Source of the DNA: a virus
Virus record (IMG/VR): IMGVR_UViG_3300025151_000147
Span: 1 to 34,245 of that record
Reading direction: 5' to 3' (one strand)
Length of the DNA stretch: 34,245 nucleotides
The stretch's first letter is position 1; each line of letters opens with the position of its first letter. This document shows positions 1-8,665 of this stretch, piece by piece. The notes below the pieces were generated by a model, which saw nothing but the letters and a program-made list of their open reading frames with translations, did no database searches and was not told the origin of the DNA. Both the position numbers and the translations under genes were made by a program.

Positions 1-2
1 CT

Positions 3-56
3 TGGAACGAAATTATTGTTAATCAAGACCCGAACTGGGTTGAAATTGCGGCGTAG
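3..56 (+). CDS. C-terminal end of an upstream virion gene (partial)
   Basis: Frame 3 is open from the window edge to a TAG at 54-56 and reads WNEIIVNQDPNWVEIAA before the stop. The other two forward frames are less convincing: one stops within 21 nt and the other is Lys/Arg/Leu-rich. The stop is followed by GGGGAGACC and the ATG of the tail fibre gene at 65, so this is the previous gene of the same rightward virion operon. The acidic, aromatic ending fits a tail or fibre protein, but only 17 residues are visible and no function can be given. Confidence 0.6.
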   Translation, partial: WNEIIVNQDPNWVEIAA

Positions 57-64
57 GGGAGACC

Positions 65-1036
65 ATGCCTAGCACATACACAACGAATCTTGGCATTGAA
101 AAGATCACAACCGGCGAGCAGGCTGGCCTGTGGGGTGCTACGACAAACACTAACTTCGACATTTTGGATCAGGCGATTGACGGCATATTGTCGCTAACGC
201 TGTCATCTGCCGGAAACTCAGGCTCTCCTACAGATATACCCGTCACAAATGGAGCTGTTTCCAACGGCAGGAATAAGTTTATTGAGTTAACTGATGGCGG
301 CGACCTTGGCGCTACTGCGTATGTCCGCCTGACCCCGAATGACGCGGAAAAGATACTTTTTGTTCGCAACAGCCTGTCCGGGTCAAGATCGGTCATCTTG
401 TTCCAAGGCACATACAGCGCATCTAACGACTTTGAGCTGGCAAACGGCAAAGACGCGGTGCTGAAGTTTAGCGGCACCGGATCGGGCGCCACGGTCACTC
501 AGGTATTTGTTGATCTTGTTGCTGGCAATTTAACAGCAAATGTCACCGGGAATGTTACTGGCAATGTAACCGGCAACGTGACGGGCGCGGTAACTGGGAA
601 TGTGGCCGGCAACCTGACTGGCAATGTGACTGGCGATGTTACAGGTAACGTGACGGGAAATATCACCTCCACAGGCGCATCGTCATTTAGCAATGCAGAT
701 ATCAACGGCGGAGCTGTTGACGGGACTGTGATTGGAGCCGCCTCTGCCGCCGCTGGCACGTTTACGAACCTAACCGCCTCTGGCACATCTACCTTAACGA
801 CGGTGGATATTAACGCGGGAGATATTGACGGAACTAATATTGGGGCGTCTACTCCCGGCGCAGGCACGTTTTCAGCGCTAGTAACCACAGGCGACCATAT
901 CAGAATCGACACGACTCAGACGCCAGCAAGCTCCTCTGCTTCAGGCACAAAAGGCGAAATTGCCTACGACAGCGACTACATATACGTCTGCGTAGCCACT
1001 AATAGCTGGAAGCGAGTGGCACTGTCCACATTCTAA
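65..1036 (+). CDS. Tail fibre / receptor-binding type protein with GNVTG repeats
   Basis: A 323-residue protein, probably part of the tail fibre that contacts the host surface. Residues 1-150 are a Gly/Thr/Ser-rich beta-type head domain. About residues 153-200 are a near-continuous run of four-residue V-T-G-N units (GNVTG), as in trimeric beta-helical phage fibres. Two imperfect repeats follow, each with DING/DINAG, an IGA element and an AGTF element. The C-terminus (GEIAYDSDYIYVCVATNSWK) is of a kind common at the end of phage tail proteins. The start has GGGGAGA upstream. It lies beside the lysis genes, usual for a fibre gene. The fibre role is inferred from composition and position; the receptor cannot be deduced. 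Confidence 0.75.
   Translation: MPSTYTTNLGIEKITTGEQAGLWGATTNTNFDILDQAIDGILSLTLSSAGNSGSPTDIPVTNGAVSNGRNKFIELTDGGDLGATAYVRLTPNDAEKILFVRNSLSGSRSVILFQGTYSASNDFELANGKDAVLKFSGTGSGATVTQVFVDLVAGNLTANVTGNVTGNVTGNVTGAVTGNVAGNLTGNVTGDVTGNVTGNITSTGASSFSNADINGGAVDGTVIGAASAAAGTFTNLTASGTSTLTTVDINAGDIDGTNIGASTPGAGTFSALVTTGDHIRIDTTQTPASSSASGTKGEIAYDSDYIYVCVATNSWKRVALSTF
520..668 (+). repeat. In-gene tandem repeat coding V-T-G-N units
   Basis: Degenerate 12-nt units of the form AAYGTNACYGGC occur about a dozen times inside the fibre gene and encode repeated VTGN. Synonymous positions differ between units, so the protein repeat is selected while DNA identity has drifted. A long open frame on the opposite strand (499-912) is a by-product of this repeat. 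Confidence 0.85.
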
Positions 1037-1045
1037 GGACGACTC

Positions 1046-1447
1046 ATGATTGAATCTCTTATAGCCCCCGTTACGGGGCTACTGGACAAGTTTATTCCTG
1101 ATGCCGACGAGCGAAACAGGCTGGCCCATGAAATTGCGACGATGTCGGAGAGGCATGCCCATGAACTTGCCAAGGGCCAGATTGAAATTAACAAAATTAG
1201 CGCGGCGCATAAATCAATGTTTGTCGCAGGCTGGCGCCCTTTTGTGGGCTGGTCTTGCGGTGTCGCTATGGCTTGGCACTTTGTTGGCCAGCCAATTGCT
1301 GTTTTTGTCATTGCATACACTGGCGTGGAGACCCCTCCTCTTCCTGCGTTTGAAATGGAAAGCCTGCTGACGGTGCTTCTTGGCATGCTCGGCCTTGGCG
1401 GTCTCCGCACATTTGAAAAGACCAAAAACGTAGCTAGGGAGAAGTAA
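1046..1447 (+). CDS. Holin, 3-TM GTA-release type
   Basis: A 133-residue inner-membrane protein resembling the 'holin of 3TMs' family (Pfam GTA_holin_3TM), which releases gene transfer agents and phages. Residues 1-55 are a charged amphipathic helix (DADERNRLAHEIATMSERHA). Hydrophobic segments follow at about 59-75 (around GWRPFVGWSCGVAMAW), 78-92 and 105-122 (LLTVLLGMLGLGG), with a basic tail. The W-R-P-F-VGW motif after the helical region is characteristic. It sits between the fibre gene and two small membrane proteins followed by a cell-wall peptidase, a typical lysis block. ATG at 1046 has GGACG upstream. Holin identity is by family recall plus context. Confidence 0.8.
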   Translation: MIESLIAPVTGLLDKFIPDADERNRLAHEIATMSERHAHELAKGQIEINKISAAHKSMFVAGWRPFVGWSCGVAMAWHFVGQPIAVFVIAYTGVETPPLPAFEMESLLTVLLGMLGLGGLRTFEKTKNVAREK

Positions 1448-1451
1448 GACA

Positions 1452-1592
1452 ATGATGGGGCTGATAAAAGCCGTTGGAAAGTCCTGTAAGTCCCGCGTAA
1501 TGCACCTCACCGAGTGGGAGGCGGGGATGCTGTTCGTCTCCGCTCTTGCGCTAAATGTAGTGCTGGTGGCGCTCTTAGCCCTGCAAGCGTGA
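1452..1592 (+). CDS. Small single-pass membrane protein of the lysis block
   Basis: A 46-residue protein too short for common length cut-offs, starting with tandem ATG codons four bases after the holin stop. The N-terminal 24 residues are basic (KAVGKSCKSRVMHLTEWEAG) and residues 25-46 form one hydrophobic helix rich in Leu, Val and Ala. Its stop overlaps the GTG start of the next membrane gene (GTGA). No lipobox is seen, so an outer-membrane spanin lipoprotein is unlikely. It could be an accessory holin, an antiholin or an inner-membrane spanin relic. Function unknown; reality is supported by coupling on the downstream side. Confidence 0.6.
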   Translation: MMGLIKAVGKSCKSRVMHLTEWEAGMLFVSALALNVVLVALLALQA

Positions 1593-1792
1593 TCTCTCCA
1601 GAGCTACTGGACCGCTGGCGCATACTGCCGCGGGTGGTCATGTTTGTGATGATTGTTATGACCTATCGGGTTGTTGAGTGGTTTATGGATTTACCCGATC
1701 CGAACCCAGAGCAAGCCGCCTTGGTCAGCGTGATGACCGGAGCGCTTACCGGCGCTTTTGGTCTGTTTCTGGGTCAGGGGAAGAAAGAGTAA
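1589..1792 (+). CDS. Two-pass membrane protein, holin-like
   Basis: A 67-residue protein starting at GTG 1589, which overlaps the previous stop as GTGA. An upstream GTG at 1514 would overlap the previous gene by 79 nt and was not chosen. Two transmembrane helices are visible: residues about 12-30 (ILPRVVMFVMIVMTYRVVEW) and 44-62 (LVSVMTGALTGAFGLFLG), with a short hydrophilic DLPDPNPEQ loop and a basic GQGKKE tail. Size and topology fit a class II holin or antiholin. Similar ISPELLDRWR-starting proteins are familiar from marine phages, from memory. The stop codon shares one base with the ATG of the peptidase gene. Confidence 0.7.
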   Translation: MISPELLDRWRILPRVVMFVMIVMTYRVVEWFMDLPDPNPEQAALVSVMTGALTGAFGLFLGQGKKE

Positions 1793-2139
1793 TGAATTTC
1801 AAGTACTTCAACCTGTCTGACTTTAACTGTCAGGAGACAGGTGAAAACGAAATGGACCTTGATTTTATCAGGGATTTAGACGAACTCCGCGACGCCTGCG
1901 GCTTTCCGTTTATTGTCACATCAGGGTATCGGTCGCCCAGACACAGCATAGAAGCCAAGAAAGAAAAGCCGGGGGTGCACGCGCACGGTATTGCGGCAGA
2001 CATACAAGTTAAGGACGGCCATGAGCGCATGTTGATTGTCTGGAAGGCGATAGAGATGGGCTTCAACGGTATTGGTGTGGCCAAGACGTTTGTCCATGTG
2101 GATACAAGAAATTCCACACCAGTTATGTGGGTTTACTGA
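1792..2139 (+). CDS. M15 family peptidase, probable endolysin
   Basis: A 115-residue metallopeptidase of the M15 (D-Ala-D-Ala carboxypeptidase / L-Ala-D-Glu endopeptidase) type, which cuts peptidoglycan peptide cross-bridges. Visible motifs: SGYRSP at 44-49, the zinc motif H63-x-x-G66-x-A68-x-D70 (VHAHGIAADI), and H102 in FVHVD. There is no signal peptide, so export would need the neighbouring holin. ATG 1792 overlaps the upstream stop (TAATG) and gives the standard compact length; a longer in-frame start at 1678 would run back through the membrane gene. A structural or capsid-maturation role is possible for M15 proteins, but lysis context makes endolysin the best call. Confidence 0.85.
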   Translation: MNFKYFNLSDFNCQETGENEMDLDFIRDLDELRDACGFPFIVTSGYRSPRHSIEAKKEKPGVHAHGIAADIQVKDGHERMLIVWKAIEMGFNGIGVAKTFVHVDTRNSTPVMWVY

Positions 2140-2148
2140 GGTACAACA

Positions 2149-4005
2149 GTGGCGCTGAGTAAAATTGCCTTCAAGCCGGGAATAGACAAGGAAGGTACAG
2201 AGTACAGCGCCGATTCCGGCTGGTTTGACGGAGACAAAGTCCGTTTCCGCAAGGGCCGCGTTGAAACTATCGGCGGCTGGACCAAGTACATCAGCACCGC
2301 CATCAAGGGTGTGGCAAGGTCTCTGTTTGACTGGGGTTCCGCTGACGGCAACAAGTACCTTGGGATAGGAACTAATCTAAAGTTTTATGTTGAGACAGGC
2401 GGCGCTCTGTCTGACATAACACCAATAAGGGCGACCACGGCGGCGGGCGATGTGACCTTTGCCGCGACAAATGGCTCATCTACGCTGGTCGTAAGTGATA
2501 CGGCTCACGGCGCGGTAGAAGGCGACTTTGTGACATTTTCGGGCGCTGTCTCTCTGGGCGGTAATGTGACTGCCGCAGTGCTAAACCAAGAGTACCAAAT
2601 AGACCTGATTGTTGATGACGATTCCTACAATGTCACAGCAAAAGACACTGGCGGCGCGGAGGTTACTGCAAACAGTAGTGACACAGGGAATGGAGGCTCG
2701 TCTGTTGTTGGCGCTTACCAGATCAATACTGGCACCAACTTCTATGTGGACAGTACAGGTTGGGGTGTAGGGGGCTGGGGTATTCCTGCGTTTGGCGAGT
2801 CTGTTGACCTGACAGTTTCTAACCAGCTCCGCCTGTATAGTCAAGACGCCTTTGGCGATGACCTAATATTCAACCCAAGGGCTGGCGGCGTTTACTTTTG
2901 GGATGAAAGTTCCGGCACGTCAACGCGAGCTATTCCTCTTTCCTCTTTGGGAGGGGCGTCAGATACCCCAACATCCGCACTACAAGTGATGGTGTCAGAC
3001 ATTGATCGGCACGTCATCTGCTTTGGCTGTAATGCGCTTGGTTCGTCTGCCATAGACCCGCTCCTGATTAGGTGGTCTGATCAAGAAAATGCGGCAGTGT
3101 GGACGCCCACTGCGACCAACAGCTCTGGCGGGCAGGTGTTGTCCACTGGGACCACAATTGTAGGGGCGATTAAGACCAGACAGGAAATACTGGTTTTTAC
3201 TGATGTCGGCATACAGGCAATGCGGTTTATCGGTGCGCCGTTTATTTACTCATTTTCCCCTGTAGCGGAAAACGTCAGCATGATATCCCCCAAGGCGGGG
3301 GTTGCGGCGGCTGACGCAGTCTTTTTTATGGACAGAGAAGGGTTTTATGTCTACCGCGGCGCGGTGCAGAGATTGCCGTGCTCTGTTTTGGACTATGTTT
3401 TTTCTAATTTGCAGTTTGACCAGCGATTCAAGATATACGCAACGACTAATCCTGACGATTCTGAGGTAACATGGCACTACCCGGTTGGTGATGCGAGCGC
3501 GGATATTACCAACTACGTTACATACAACTACTTAGAGGATAACTGGACAATCGGGACTTTAGATCGCGGAGCGTACATACACGCACCTACAAAAGAATAT
3601 CCGATTGCGGCGTCAAATGACCTGTCGAATATAGACAGCAACTACCTTTATCTGCATGAGTTTGGTCATAGCGCTGATGGAGAGCCTTTAAACGCATTTG
3701 TAGCTTCTGGGGGGATTGGGCTGGGTGACGGCGAGTCTTTTGCGGCAGTAAGGCGGGTTATTCCGGACTTCACATTCCGGGGTAACTCGACTGCTGTAGA
3801 CCTGTCACTTGAAATTTTGGGAAAGGACTTCCCGCTCAACACAGAAACATTACTGGACACTGCGTCAATAGATAACAGCACAGGCCAGTATCATTTGCGA
3901 GCGAGAGCCAGAGAGGTGATTGTCAAAATCACCACCAACGGCTCCGAGTATGGCTGGACATTGGGCGACTTGCGCTTTGATATACGCACGGACGGTCGCC
4001 GCTAA
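2149..4005 (+). CDS. Tail / head-tail stabilisation-like structural protein
   Basis: A 618-residue protein with GTG start, nine bases after the peptidase stop. The N-terminus (KIAFKPGIDKEGTEYSADSG, then GWFDGDKVRFRKGR) is a signature of a large family of podovirus virion proteins usually annotated as phage stabilisation or tail proteins. The body is beta-rich with many Gly, Thr and Asp residues and no catalytic motif. An immunoglobulin-like stretch with TAKDTGGAEV lies near residues 155-185. Its stop overlaps the next ATG (TAATG). The assignment rests on recognition of the N-terminal signature and on position within virion genes; the exact place in the particle is unproven. Confidence 0.65.
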   Translation: MALSKIAFKPGIDKEGTEYSADSGWFDGDKVRFRKGRVETIGGWTKYISTAIKGVARSLFDWGSADGNKYLGIGTNLKFYVETGGALSDITPIRATTAAGDVTFAATNGSSTLVVSDTAHGAVEGDFVTFSGAVSLGGNVTAAVLNQEYQIDLIVDDDSYNVTAKDTGGAEVTANSSDTGNGGSSVVGAYQINTGTNFYVDSTGWGVGGWGIPAFGESVDLTVSNQLRLYSQDAFGDDLIFNPRAGGVYFWDESSGTSTRAIPLSSLGGASDTPTSALQVMVSDIDRHVICFGCNALGSSAIDPLLIRWSDQENAAVWTPTATNSSGGQVLSTGTTIVGAIKTRQEILVFTDVGIQAMRFIGAPFIYSFSPVAENVSMISPKAGVAAADAVFFMDREGFYVYRGAVQRLPCSVLDYVFSNLQFDQRFKIYATTNPDDSEVTWHYPVGDASADITNYVTYNYLEDNWTIGTLDRGAYIHAPTKEYPIAASNDLSNIDSNYLYLHEFGHSADGEPLNAFVASGGIGLGDGESFAAVRRVIPDFTFRGNSTAVDLSLEILGKDFPLNTETLLDTASIDNSTGQYHLRARAREVIVKITTNGSEYGWTLGDLRFDIRTDGRR

Positions 4006-4202
4006 TGTCTAGATATACGACATTGCCGGTAGCGACTCGCGAGTACGAGCAACAAAACGAGCAAGTTGCGCGGCGAACGATAGAGCAGTCGTTGCAAGAT
4101 ATATCCAGTACGGTCGAGGGCAATACAAACAAAACAAACAAGAACTCCTCCTTGGCTTTACGTCGGTTTCAGTTCTTATTGATGGGGGCAAGCAGTGGCT
4201 GA
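4005..4202 (+). CDS. Small hypothetical virion-operon protein
   Basis: A 65-residue hydrophilic protein rich in Gln, Asn, Thr and Ser, with a predicted helix at residues 10-38 (EYEQQNEQVARRTIEQSLQD). The ATG overlaps the previous stop as TAATG, and its own stop overlaps the next gene by 8 nt, so translation is coupled on both sides. It could be a small tail or head-tail accessory protein. No family is recognised. Confidence 0.55.
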   Translation: MSRYTTLPVATREYEQQNEQVARRTIEQSLQDISSTVEGNTNKTNKNSSLALRRFQFLLMGASSG

Positions 4203-4524
4203 CGTAATCAAGGTATTGGGTCAGTCTGCTCCAGCGGCAACCACAACAACAACCTTGTACACGGTGCCGAACCTCAATCAAACCACTGTCAGCTCTCTAG
4301 TTATCTGCAATAGGACGGGAGGGTCACTCAGCTACCGCGTGAGCGTGCATGTTGCAGGTGCAACAACCGACAACAAGCAATACCTATATTACGACAAGAC
4401 CCTCGCGGCCAACGAGACATTTTCTGCCGTGCTAGGGCTGACTCTTAATCAAAGCGACGTGGTCAAGGTGTATGCGAGCAACACCGGCCTTAGCTTTAAC
4501 ATGTTTGGTGTAGAGACAAGCTAA
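4195..4524 (+). CDS. Small beta-sandwich virion protein
   Basis: A 109-residue protein with GTG start inside the end of the previous gene. The sequence alternates hydrophobic and polar residues throughout (VSSLVICNRTGGSLSYRVSV; QYLYYDKTLAANETFSAV), the pattern of a small beta-sandwich. Similar proteins starting with a Thr-rich TTTTTLYTVP segment are common in marine phage structural clusters, from memory. It may decorate the tail or fibre base. The stop shares one base with the ATG of the following 1241-residue protein. Function unproven. Confidence 0.55.
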   Translation: MADVIKVLGQSAPAATTTTTLYTVPNLNQTTVSSLVICNRTGGSLSYRVSVHVAGATTDNKQYLYYDKTLAANETFSAVLGLTLNQSDVVKVYASNTGLSFNMFGVETS

Positions 4525-7500
4525 TGAATCGATATCCAGCAAAACCGATAATGGACCAGATGGCGCAACATGGGCGCTACGGCGACACCATGCTTGTGCA
4601 CATGAACCCCATTGAGGTGGCTGGCATTGCCGCGCTCTCTCCCACGGGACAACTCACTACAAACCCAGTAACAGGACAGCCAGAAGCGTTTCTTCCTCTT
4701 TTGTTTGGCGGCTTGGGTAGCCTGTTAAAACTGTCCCCGCTTATGACCGGCGTTCTGTCGGGTGTGGGCACAGCGGCGGTTACAGGTGATCTGAAGCGTG
4801 GGTTATTGGCTGGCGTAACTTCTGGTCTGACTGCTGGCGCAGGAGACCTTATAGAGGCTGGATCATCAGCGTCTACAGCGGCTGAAGGGATTGCGGCTGT
4901 TGACCCCGCTCTGGTATCAGATGGCGCCGTTGCGCTTGATTCCGCTGGTAATGTAGCTCAGAACGTCGCCCAAAGTGTTGACCCTAACCTTATATCTGCA
5001 GGCGCCGTGGACCCCAATACAATAGCAACAGCGACCGCAGAAACAATGGCAACCCCCGGCACGTTAGATCAGATTCGATCCGGTGTTCCTGACTTTTTAA
5101 AGCAACAGCCGGCGTTTATGGATACGGCCATAGACAAGCTCGGCGTCTCTGGCAATTTGGTTGGCGCCATGACAGCCGAGGGCGTGTCTCAGCAAATGCA
5201 GACCCAGCAGGACTTTGAGCGTCAGCAACGAGCTAGGATGGCGGAGGCTGAAGAGGACAAGCTAACGTCTATGCGCAACATAGACCGAGCTATGGCAATG
5301 GCCCAGCCGGGACTACCCACTGGCCCAAGCGTGGGCCGCTCTGAGATGAGCCGATATATACCTTCTGGATTTTATCCGGGGATGAGGGCCGCTCAGGGTG
5401 GCATGGTCCGCATGAGTGAGGGCGGTCAAATTGAACGAAACAGAAAGTTCTTGGCAGAAAACACCTTTAAGAAAGGCAAGGACTATAGCGGCGACTTTGC
5501 GGGGCTGTTTGGCGCCGATGTAAACAGAGAAAGCCCGCTCTACTACAAGGGGCCGGGAGACAGATGGATGTATGCCCTGAATGAGCGGATGGACCTTCGC
5601 TCGGACGGACGGTATGGATCGGCTGAAACAATGTATGAGCGATTTCAGTCCACAATGGATCAGGACAACAGAGCGCTAATGTACCGCAGAAATAATGCGG
5701 TTGAGGACATGTTTCGCAGGGGATACAGTCGCGAACAGATCAGGGCGCACCTTGACGGCAAAAGGAATGTCTTGGAGGAAGGGCCAAGCTGGTCTGAGTA
5801 TGGCTCTCAAAAGATAGGTCGCGAGGTCTTTGAACTGCCTGACGATTATTTTATGGGCGCCCCAGATGCTGTTAAGGCTCGCCAGCCCTCGGCAGGTAGG
5901 CGCTCTCAAGGTCAGGCGCCACGCGCTATGAAGTCCCAGCGCAGAGGGCGCACTTATACGCTTCCCGGCGGCACTCAATTTACGATGCCCGATGATCTTG
6001 GCACCTATACGCCTCCCGGCGGCACCGGCACGCCTCCCGGCGCAAGCTCAGATGGCGCAGGAGGTTTTCTCGGCCTAGTCACCTTTAGCCCTACCGAACA
6101 AGAGTCGGCTGTGCTGGCAAAAGCCGCCCAAGGCCCGTTGAGCGCAGAGGATCAGGCGATTCTTGAGGCGTATTATGCGCGTCGGGCTGAGGCACAGCAG
6201 GCGGCGGCGGATGCAAAAGCGGCGGAAGAGGGGGATGCCAACACCCTGCGCATACCGCCGGGGACAAGCAACCGGCAAGCCCTTGAGATTTTGAATAGGT
6301 ACGGCTTAGTTCCTCCAGATGCTTACAACTGGTTTAGCCAGCACCTAACTGAAAGCGGCACGGGAGATGGCAAGTACTATGCAAGTGACTCGTTCCCCGG
6401 TGTAGATGCTTATTTGGAGCAGTCTGGCTTTGATGATCAAAACAAAGCCCGAGCCAGACAGGTTTTAAGCAGAATACAACAGGCCGCAGATGAAGGTATA
6501 CCGCTTGCCGCTGTTCCTGAGATCACAGGTGGATACGTCCGAGGTATGCCCGGAATATTCGGCGGTGGATACTACGGGGTAGGCGGGGCAGGTGGCTACT
6601 ATGGCGGCATAGACCCCGTCGAAGTACAGAGAAGGCTACGAGGAGCGTCGAGCGTTTCTCCGCCTAGAGACTATATGGCTGGCTTTGAGCCAGAGTTCAT
6701 GTACTTCCAAGACGATCCAAGCAATATTGCGGTGCCTGACAGGTCGTTTAGGCCGGTGCGCCGAGGCGTACAATCTACCGGCGCGTATTTTGATCCCATT
6801 CTCCAAAAAGATGAATATCAGGATCAGCTAGACTCCTATTATGAAACGCTAGGCTCTTACACTCCGGCAGAGGTTGTTTACCCTGAAGAGGCTCCGTCCA
6901 TACCTGACGACCCTAGCAATACAGTTCCGGGTGGAGGAAGCACCATACCCACTCAGGGTCCAACAGACCCAGAAGGTCCAACAGGCCCAGAAGGTCCGAC
7001 AGACCCAGAAGGTCCGCCGCTGTATGGGTACGACAGCATGGAAACGCTTCTCAAGCGTCAAGGCGAGACAGCGTGGAGGCTCAGACAGCTTGGAGAGGGC
7101 GTCACAGGCAACGAGAAATGGGGCGACACGGCGTTTTCAGACTGGCTTGCAAATCGATACGATGATGAAATCTTTAGCGACCCAACTAATCCGTACTATG
7201 TCTCGCCTGATGATCCCTCTACGCCAGATATCAATGAGGGCGGTGCAAATGTAAATGTCATTACTGGCTGGGACGACATGACTGAGGTTCAGCGTGTTGC
7301 GCACTCTCTGAGCAATGAAGACAGCAACTACTGGGAAAGTGCATCTCCCGAGCTCCTTGCAAAAGCGAGGGAGTATCTTGAAATAGATTCGACAGTCGGC
7401 ACCCAGTATGACGCGCCCGCGTGGGCTTTTGACGAGCTAAAAGAGGGCGACGAACAGGGAGAGACAGCGCCCCCGTCGCCCACCGGGGAAAAGGCCCAGC

Positions 7501-8249
7501 GGACCCCGTCAGAAAGGGGCATTGCCAGCTTGGGTGCCGACGATCCGGTGCCTCAAGCTGTGCCGCAGGTCGGGCCTCCAGTTGTGCCACAGGTTGGGCC
7601 TCCAGACGCATCTCAAGTTAACCCCCCAGTCGGCCCACAGGTCGGCCCCCCAGTTGCGCCTCAAGTTGGTCCGCAGGCAACTCCTCCAGTTGTGCCACCT
7701 AGAAAAGGTCGCGGCCCACGGAGGATGCGCGAAGGGGGCGTGGCCACGGAGGTGCCGCTGAGAACAGGCATGGGTGATGTTTCTGTGGCCGCGGGCGGGA
7801 TTGCGAATGTGCCCACCAGCTTTACTGCATCCATGCCTAGCGAGCAGGAGTTTAATGTTGTTGCATCTGCAATCCTTGGGCGTTCAGGAAGCGACTCGGA
7901 CGCTATCATCAACATGTTTATAGAAAAGTATGGGGTTGAGGCGTTCCAGCAAGTCCGTGACTTTGTGTTGCGCTCTGCAACCCCCAAGGCGCAAACAGAG
8001 GGCATGATACGCGGTCAGGGTAGCGGGATGGATGACAAGGTTCCCGGCATGATTGGGGATCAACAGCCTGTTGCGGTTTCGCCCGGAGAGTTCATTGTCC
8101 CTGCTGATGTCGTGTCAGGACTAGGCGACGGAAGCTCTGACGCTGGCGCCGAGGAATTAGACAAGATGATGGATCGAGTCAGAATGAGACGAAATGGCAC
8201 GACCAAGCAAGCTCCGCCTATTGAAGCAAGGAAAGCGATGCCCGCATGA
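4524..8249 (+). CDS. Large Gly/Pro-rich virion protein, probable ejection protein
   Basis: A 1241-residue protein. Residues 50-110 are a hydrophobic Gly/Ala/Leu segment that may insert in membranes. Residues about 290-305 contain AAQGGMVRMSEGGQ, a motif type shared with the 663-residue protein downstream. The middle is rich in Tyr and Gly. About residues 811-831 are collagen-like PEGPT(D/G) units, and about 1008-1060 are Pro/Gln repeats of the type PQVGPP. The C-terminus has the block GMDDKVPGMIGDQQPVAVSP then GEFIVPADVV, which I recall as typical of large marine podovirus virion proteins. No enzyme motif is seen. The position in the ejection-protein block suggests a protein packaged in the capsid and expelled with DNA; this is inference. 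Confidence 0.6.
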   Translation: MNRYPAKPIMDQMAQHGRYGDTMLVHMNPIEVAGIAALSPTGQLTTNPVTGQPEAFLPLLFGGLGSLLKLSPLMTGVLSGVGTAAVTGDLKRGLLAGVTSGLTAGAGDLIEAGSSASTAAEGIAAVDPALVSDGAVALDSAGNVAQNVAQSVDPNLISAGAVDPNTIATATAETMATPGTLDQIRSGVPDFLKQQPAFMDTAIDKLGVSGNLVGAMTAEGVSQQMQTQQDFERQQRARMAEAEEDKLTSMRNIDRAMAMAQPGLPTGPSVGRSEMSRYIPSGFYPGMRAAQGGMVRMSEGGQIERNRKFLAENTFKKGKDYSGDFAGLFGADVNRESPLYYKGPGDRWMYALNERMDLRSDGRYGSAETMYERFQSTMDQDNRALMYRRNNAVEDMFRRGYSREQIRAHLDGKRNVLEEGPSWSEYGSQKIGREVFELPDDYFMGAPDAVKARQPSAGRRSQGQAPRAMKSQRRGRTYTLPGGTQFTMPDDLGTYTPPGGTGTPPGASSDGAGGFLGLVTFSPTEQESAVLAKAAQGPLSAEDQAILEAYYARRAEAQQAAADAKAAEEGDANTLRIPPGTSNRQALEILNRYGLVPPDAYNWFSQHLTESGTGDGKYYASDSFPGVDAYLEQSGFDDQNKARARQVLSRIQQAADEGIPLAAVPEITGGYVRGMPGIFGGGYYGVGGAGGYYGGIDPVEVQRRLRGASSVSPPRDYMAGFEPEFMYFQDDPSNIAVPDRSFRPVRRGVQSTGAYFDPILQKDEYQDQLDSYYETLGSYTPAEVVYPEEAPSIPDDPSNTVPGGGSTIPTQGPTDPEGPTGPEGPTDPEGPPLYGYDSMETLLKRQGETAWRLRQLGEGVTGNEKWGDTAFSDWLANRYDDEIFSDPTNPYYVSPDDPSTPDINEGGANVNVITGWDDMTEVQRVAHSLSNEDSNYWESASPELLAKAREYLEIDSTVGTQYDAPAWAFDELKEGDEQGETAPPSPTGEKAQRTPSERGIASLGADDPVPQAVPQVGPPVVPQVGPPDASQVNPPVGPQVGPPVAPQVGPQATPPVVPPRKGRGPRRMREGGVATEVPLRTGMGDVSVAAGGIANVPTSFTASMPSEQEFNVVASAILGRSGSDSDAIINMFIEKYGVEAFQQVRDFVLRSATPKAQTEGMIRGQGSGMDDKVPGMIGDQQPVAVSPGEFIVPADVVSGLGDGSSDAGAEELDKMMDRVRMRRNGTTKQAPPIEARKAMPA
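6957..7019 (+). repeat. Collagen-like (PEG P) tandem repeat in a virion gene
   Basis: Three near-identical 18-nt units of the type GGTCCAACAGACCCAGAA encode GPTDPE, GPTGPE, GPTDPE followed by GPP. Gly occurs at every third residue as in phage collagen-like fibres, although the tract is short. Confidence 0.75.
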
Positions 8250-8665
8250 ACATCAGTTTGGTCCCGTTAGAGCACGCCGCGTCGGCATGGAATGATGTCC
8301 GGCATTATCTGGAGCCTGCTGTTGAGACGGCTAACGGGCGCTGGACGATGGAGCATCTCTGTGCCGCCGTTGCTATGGGCAATACACAGCTCTGGATAGC
8401 ATTTGACGATGAAAAAATCTGGGGTTGCTTGACCACGGAGGTCACTCAATATCCTGCCAAAAAAGTGCTTTCCATGCATTTTCTGGGCGGCGAGGACTTT
8501 GATAAGTGGTACAGCCTCCTTCTGGAGCAGATAACCCGTTATGGCTTAGACATGGGATGCGACGGCATTGAGGGCGTGGCCCGATTTGGTTTTTGGAAAT
8601 ATCTACAGGCTGACGGTTTTGAGAAGTCAGCGGCATTTTACGAGAAGGGTATGAAAAATGGGTAG
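8246..8665 (+). CDS. GNAT-like small virion protein
   Basis: A 139-residue protein whose ATG overlaps the previous stop as ATGA. The pattern LWIAFDDEKIWGCLTTEVT, followed by helices and a GVARFGFWKYLQADGFEKSA segment, matches the GNAT acetyltransferase fold in outline: beta4 exposes the substrate, then a C-terminal FxxAxGF-like end. T7 internal virion protein gp13 also has a GNAT-like fold, and similar proteins occur beside ejection proteins in marine podoviruses. No clear acetyl-CoA pyrophosphate loop (Q/RxxGxG/A) is visible, so catalytic activity is doubtful. It is more likely a structural or assembly protein of the internal core. Confidence 0.6.
   Translation: MNISLVPLEHAASAWNDVRHYLEPAVETANGRWTMEHLCAAVAMGNTQLWIAFDDEKIWGCLTTEVTQYPAKKVLSMHFLGGEDFDKWYSLLLEQITRYGLDMGCDGIEGVARFGFWKYLQADGFEKSAAFYEKGMKNG

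Noticed and set aside
499-912. Antisense 137-residue open frame opposite the tail fibre
   Set aside because: It is a Val/Pro/Thr-rich by-product of the VTGN repeat read backwards, with no ribosome site and a strong gene on the other strand.
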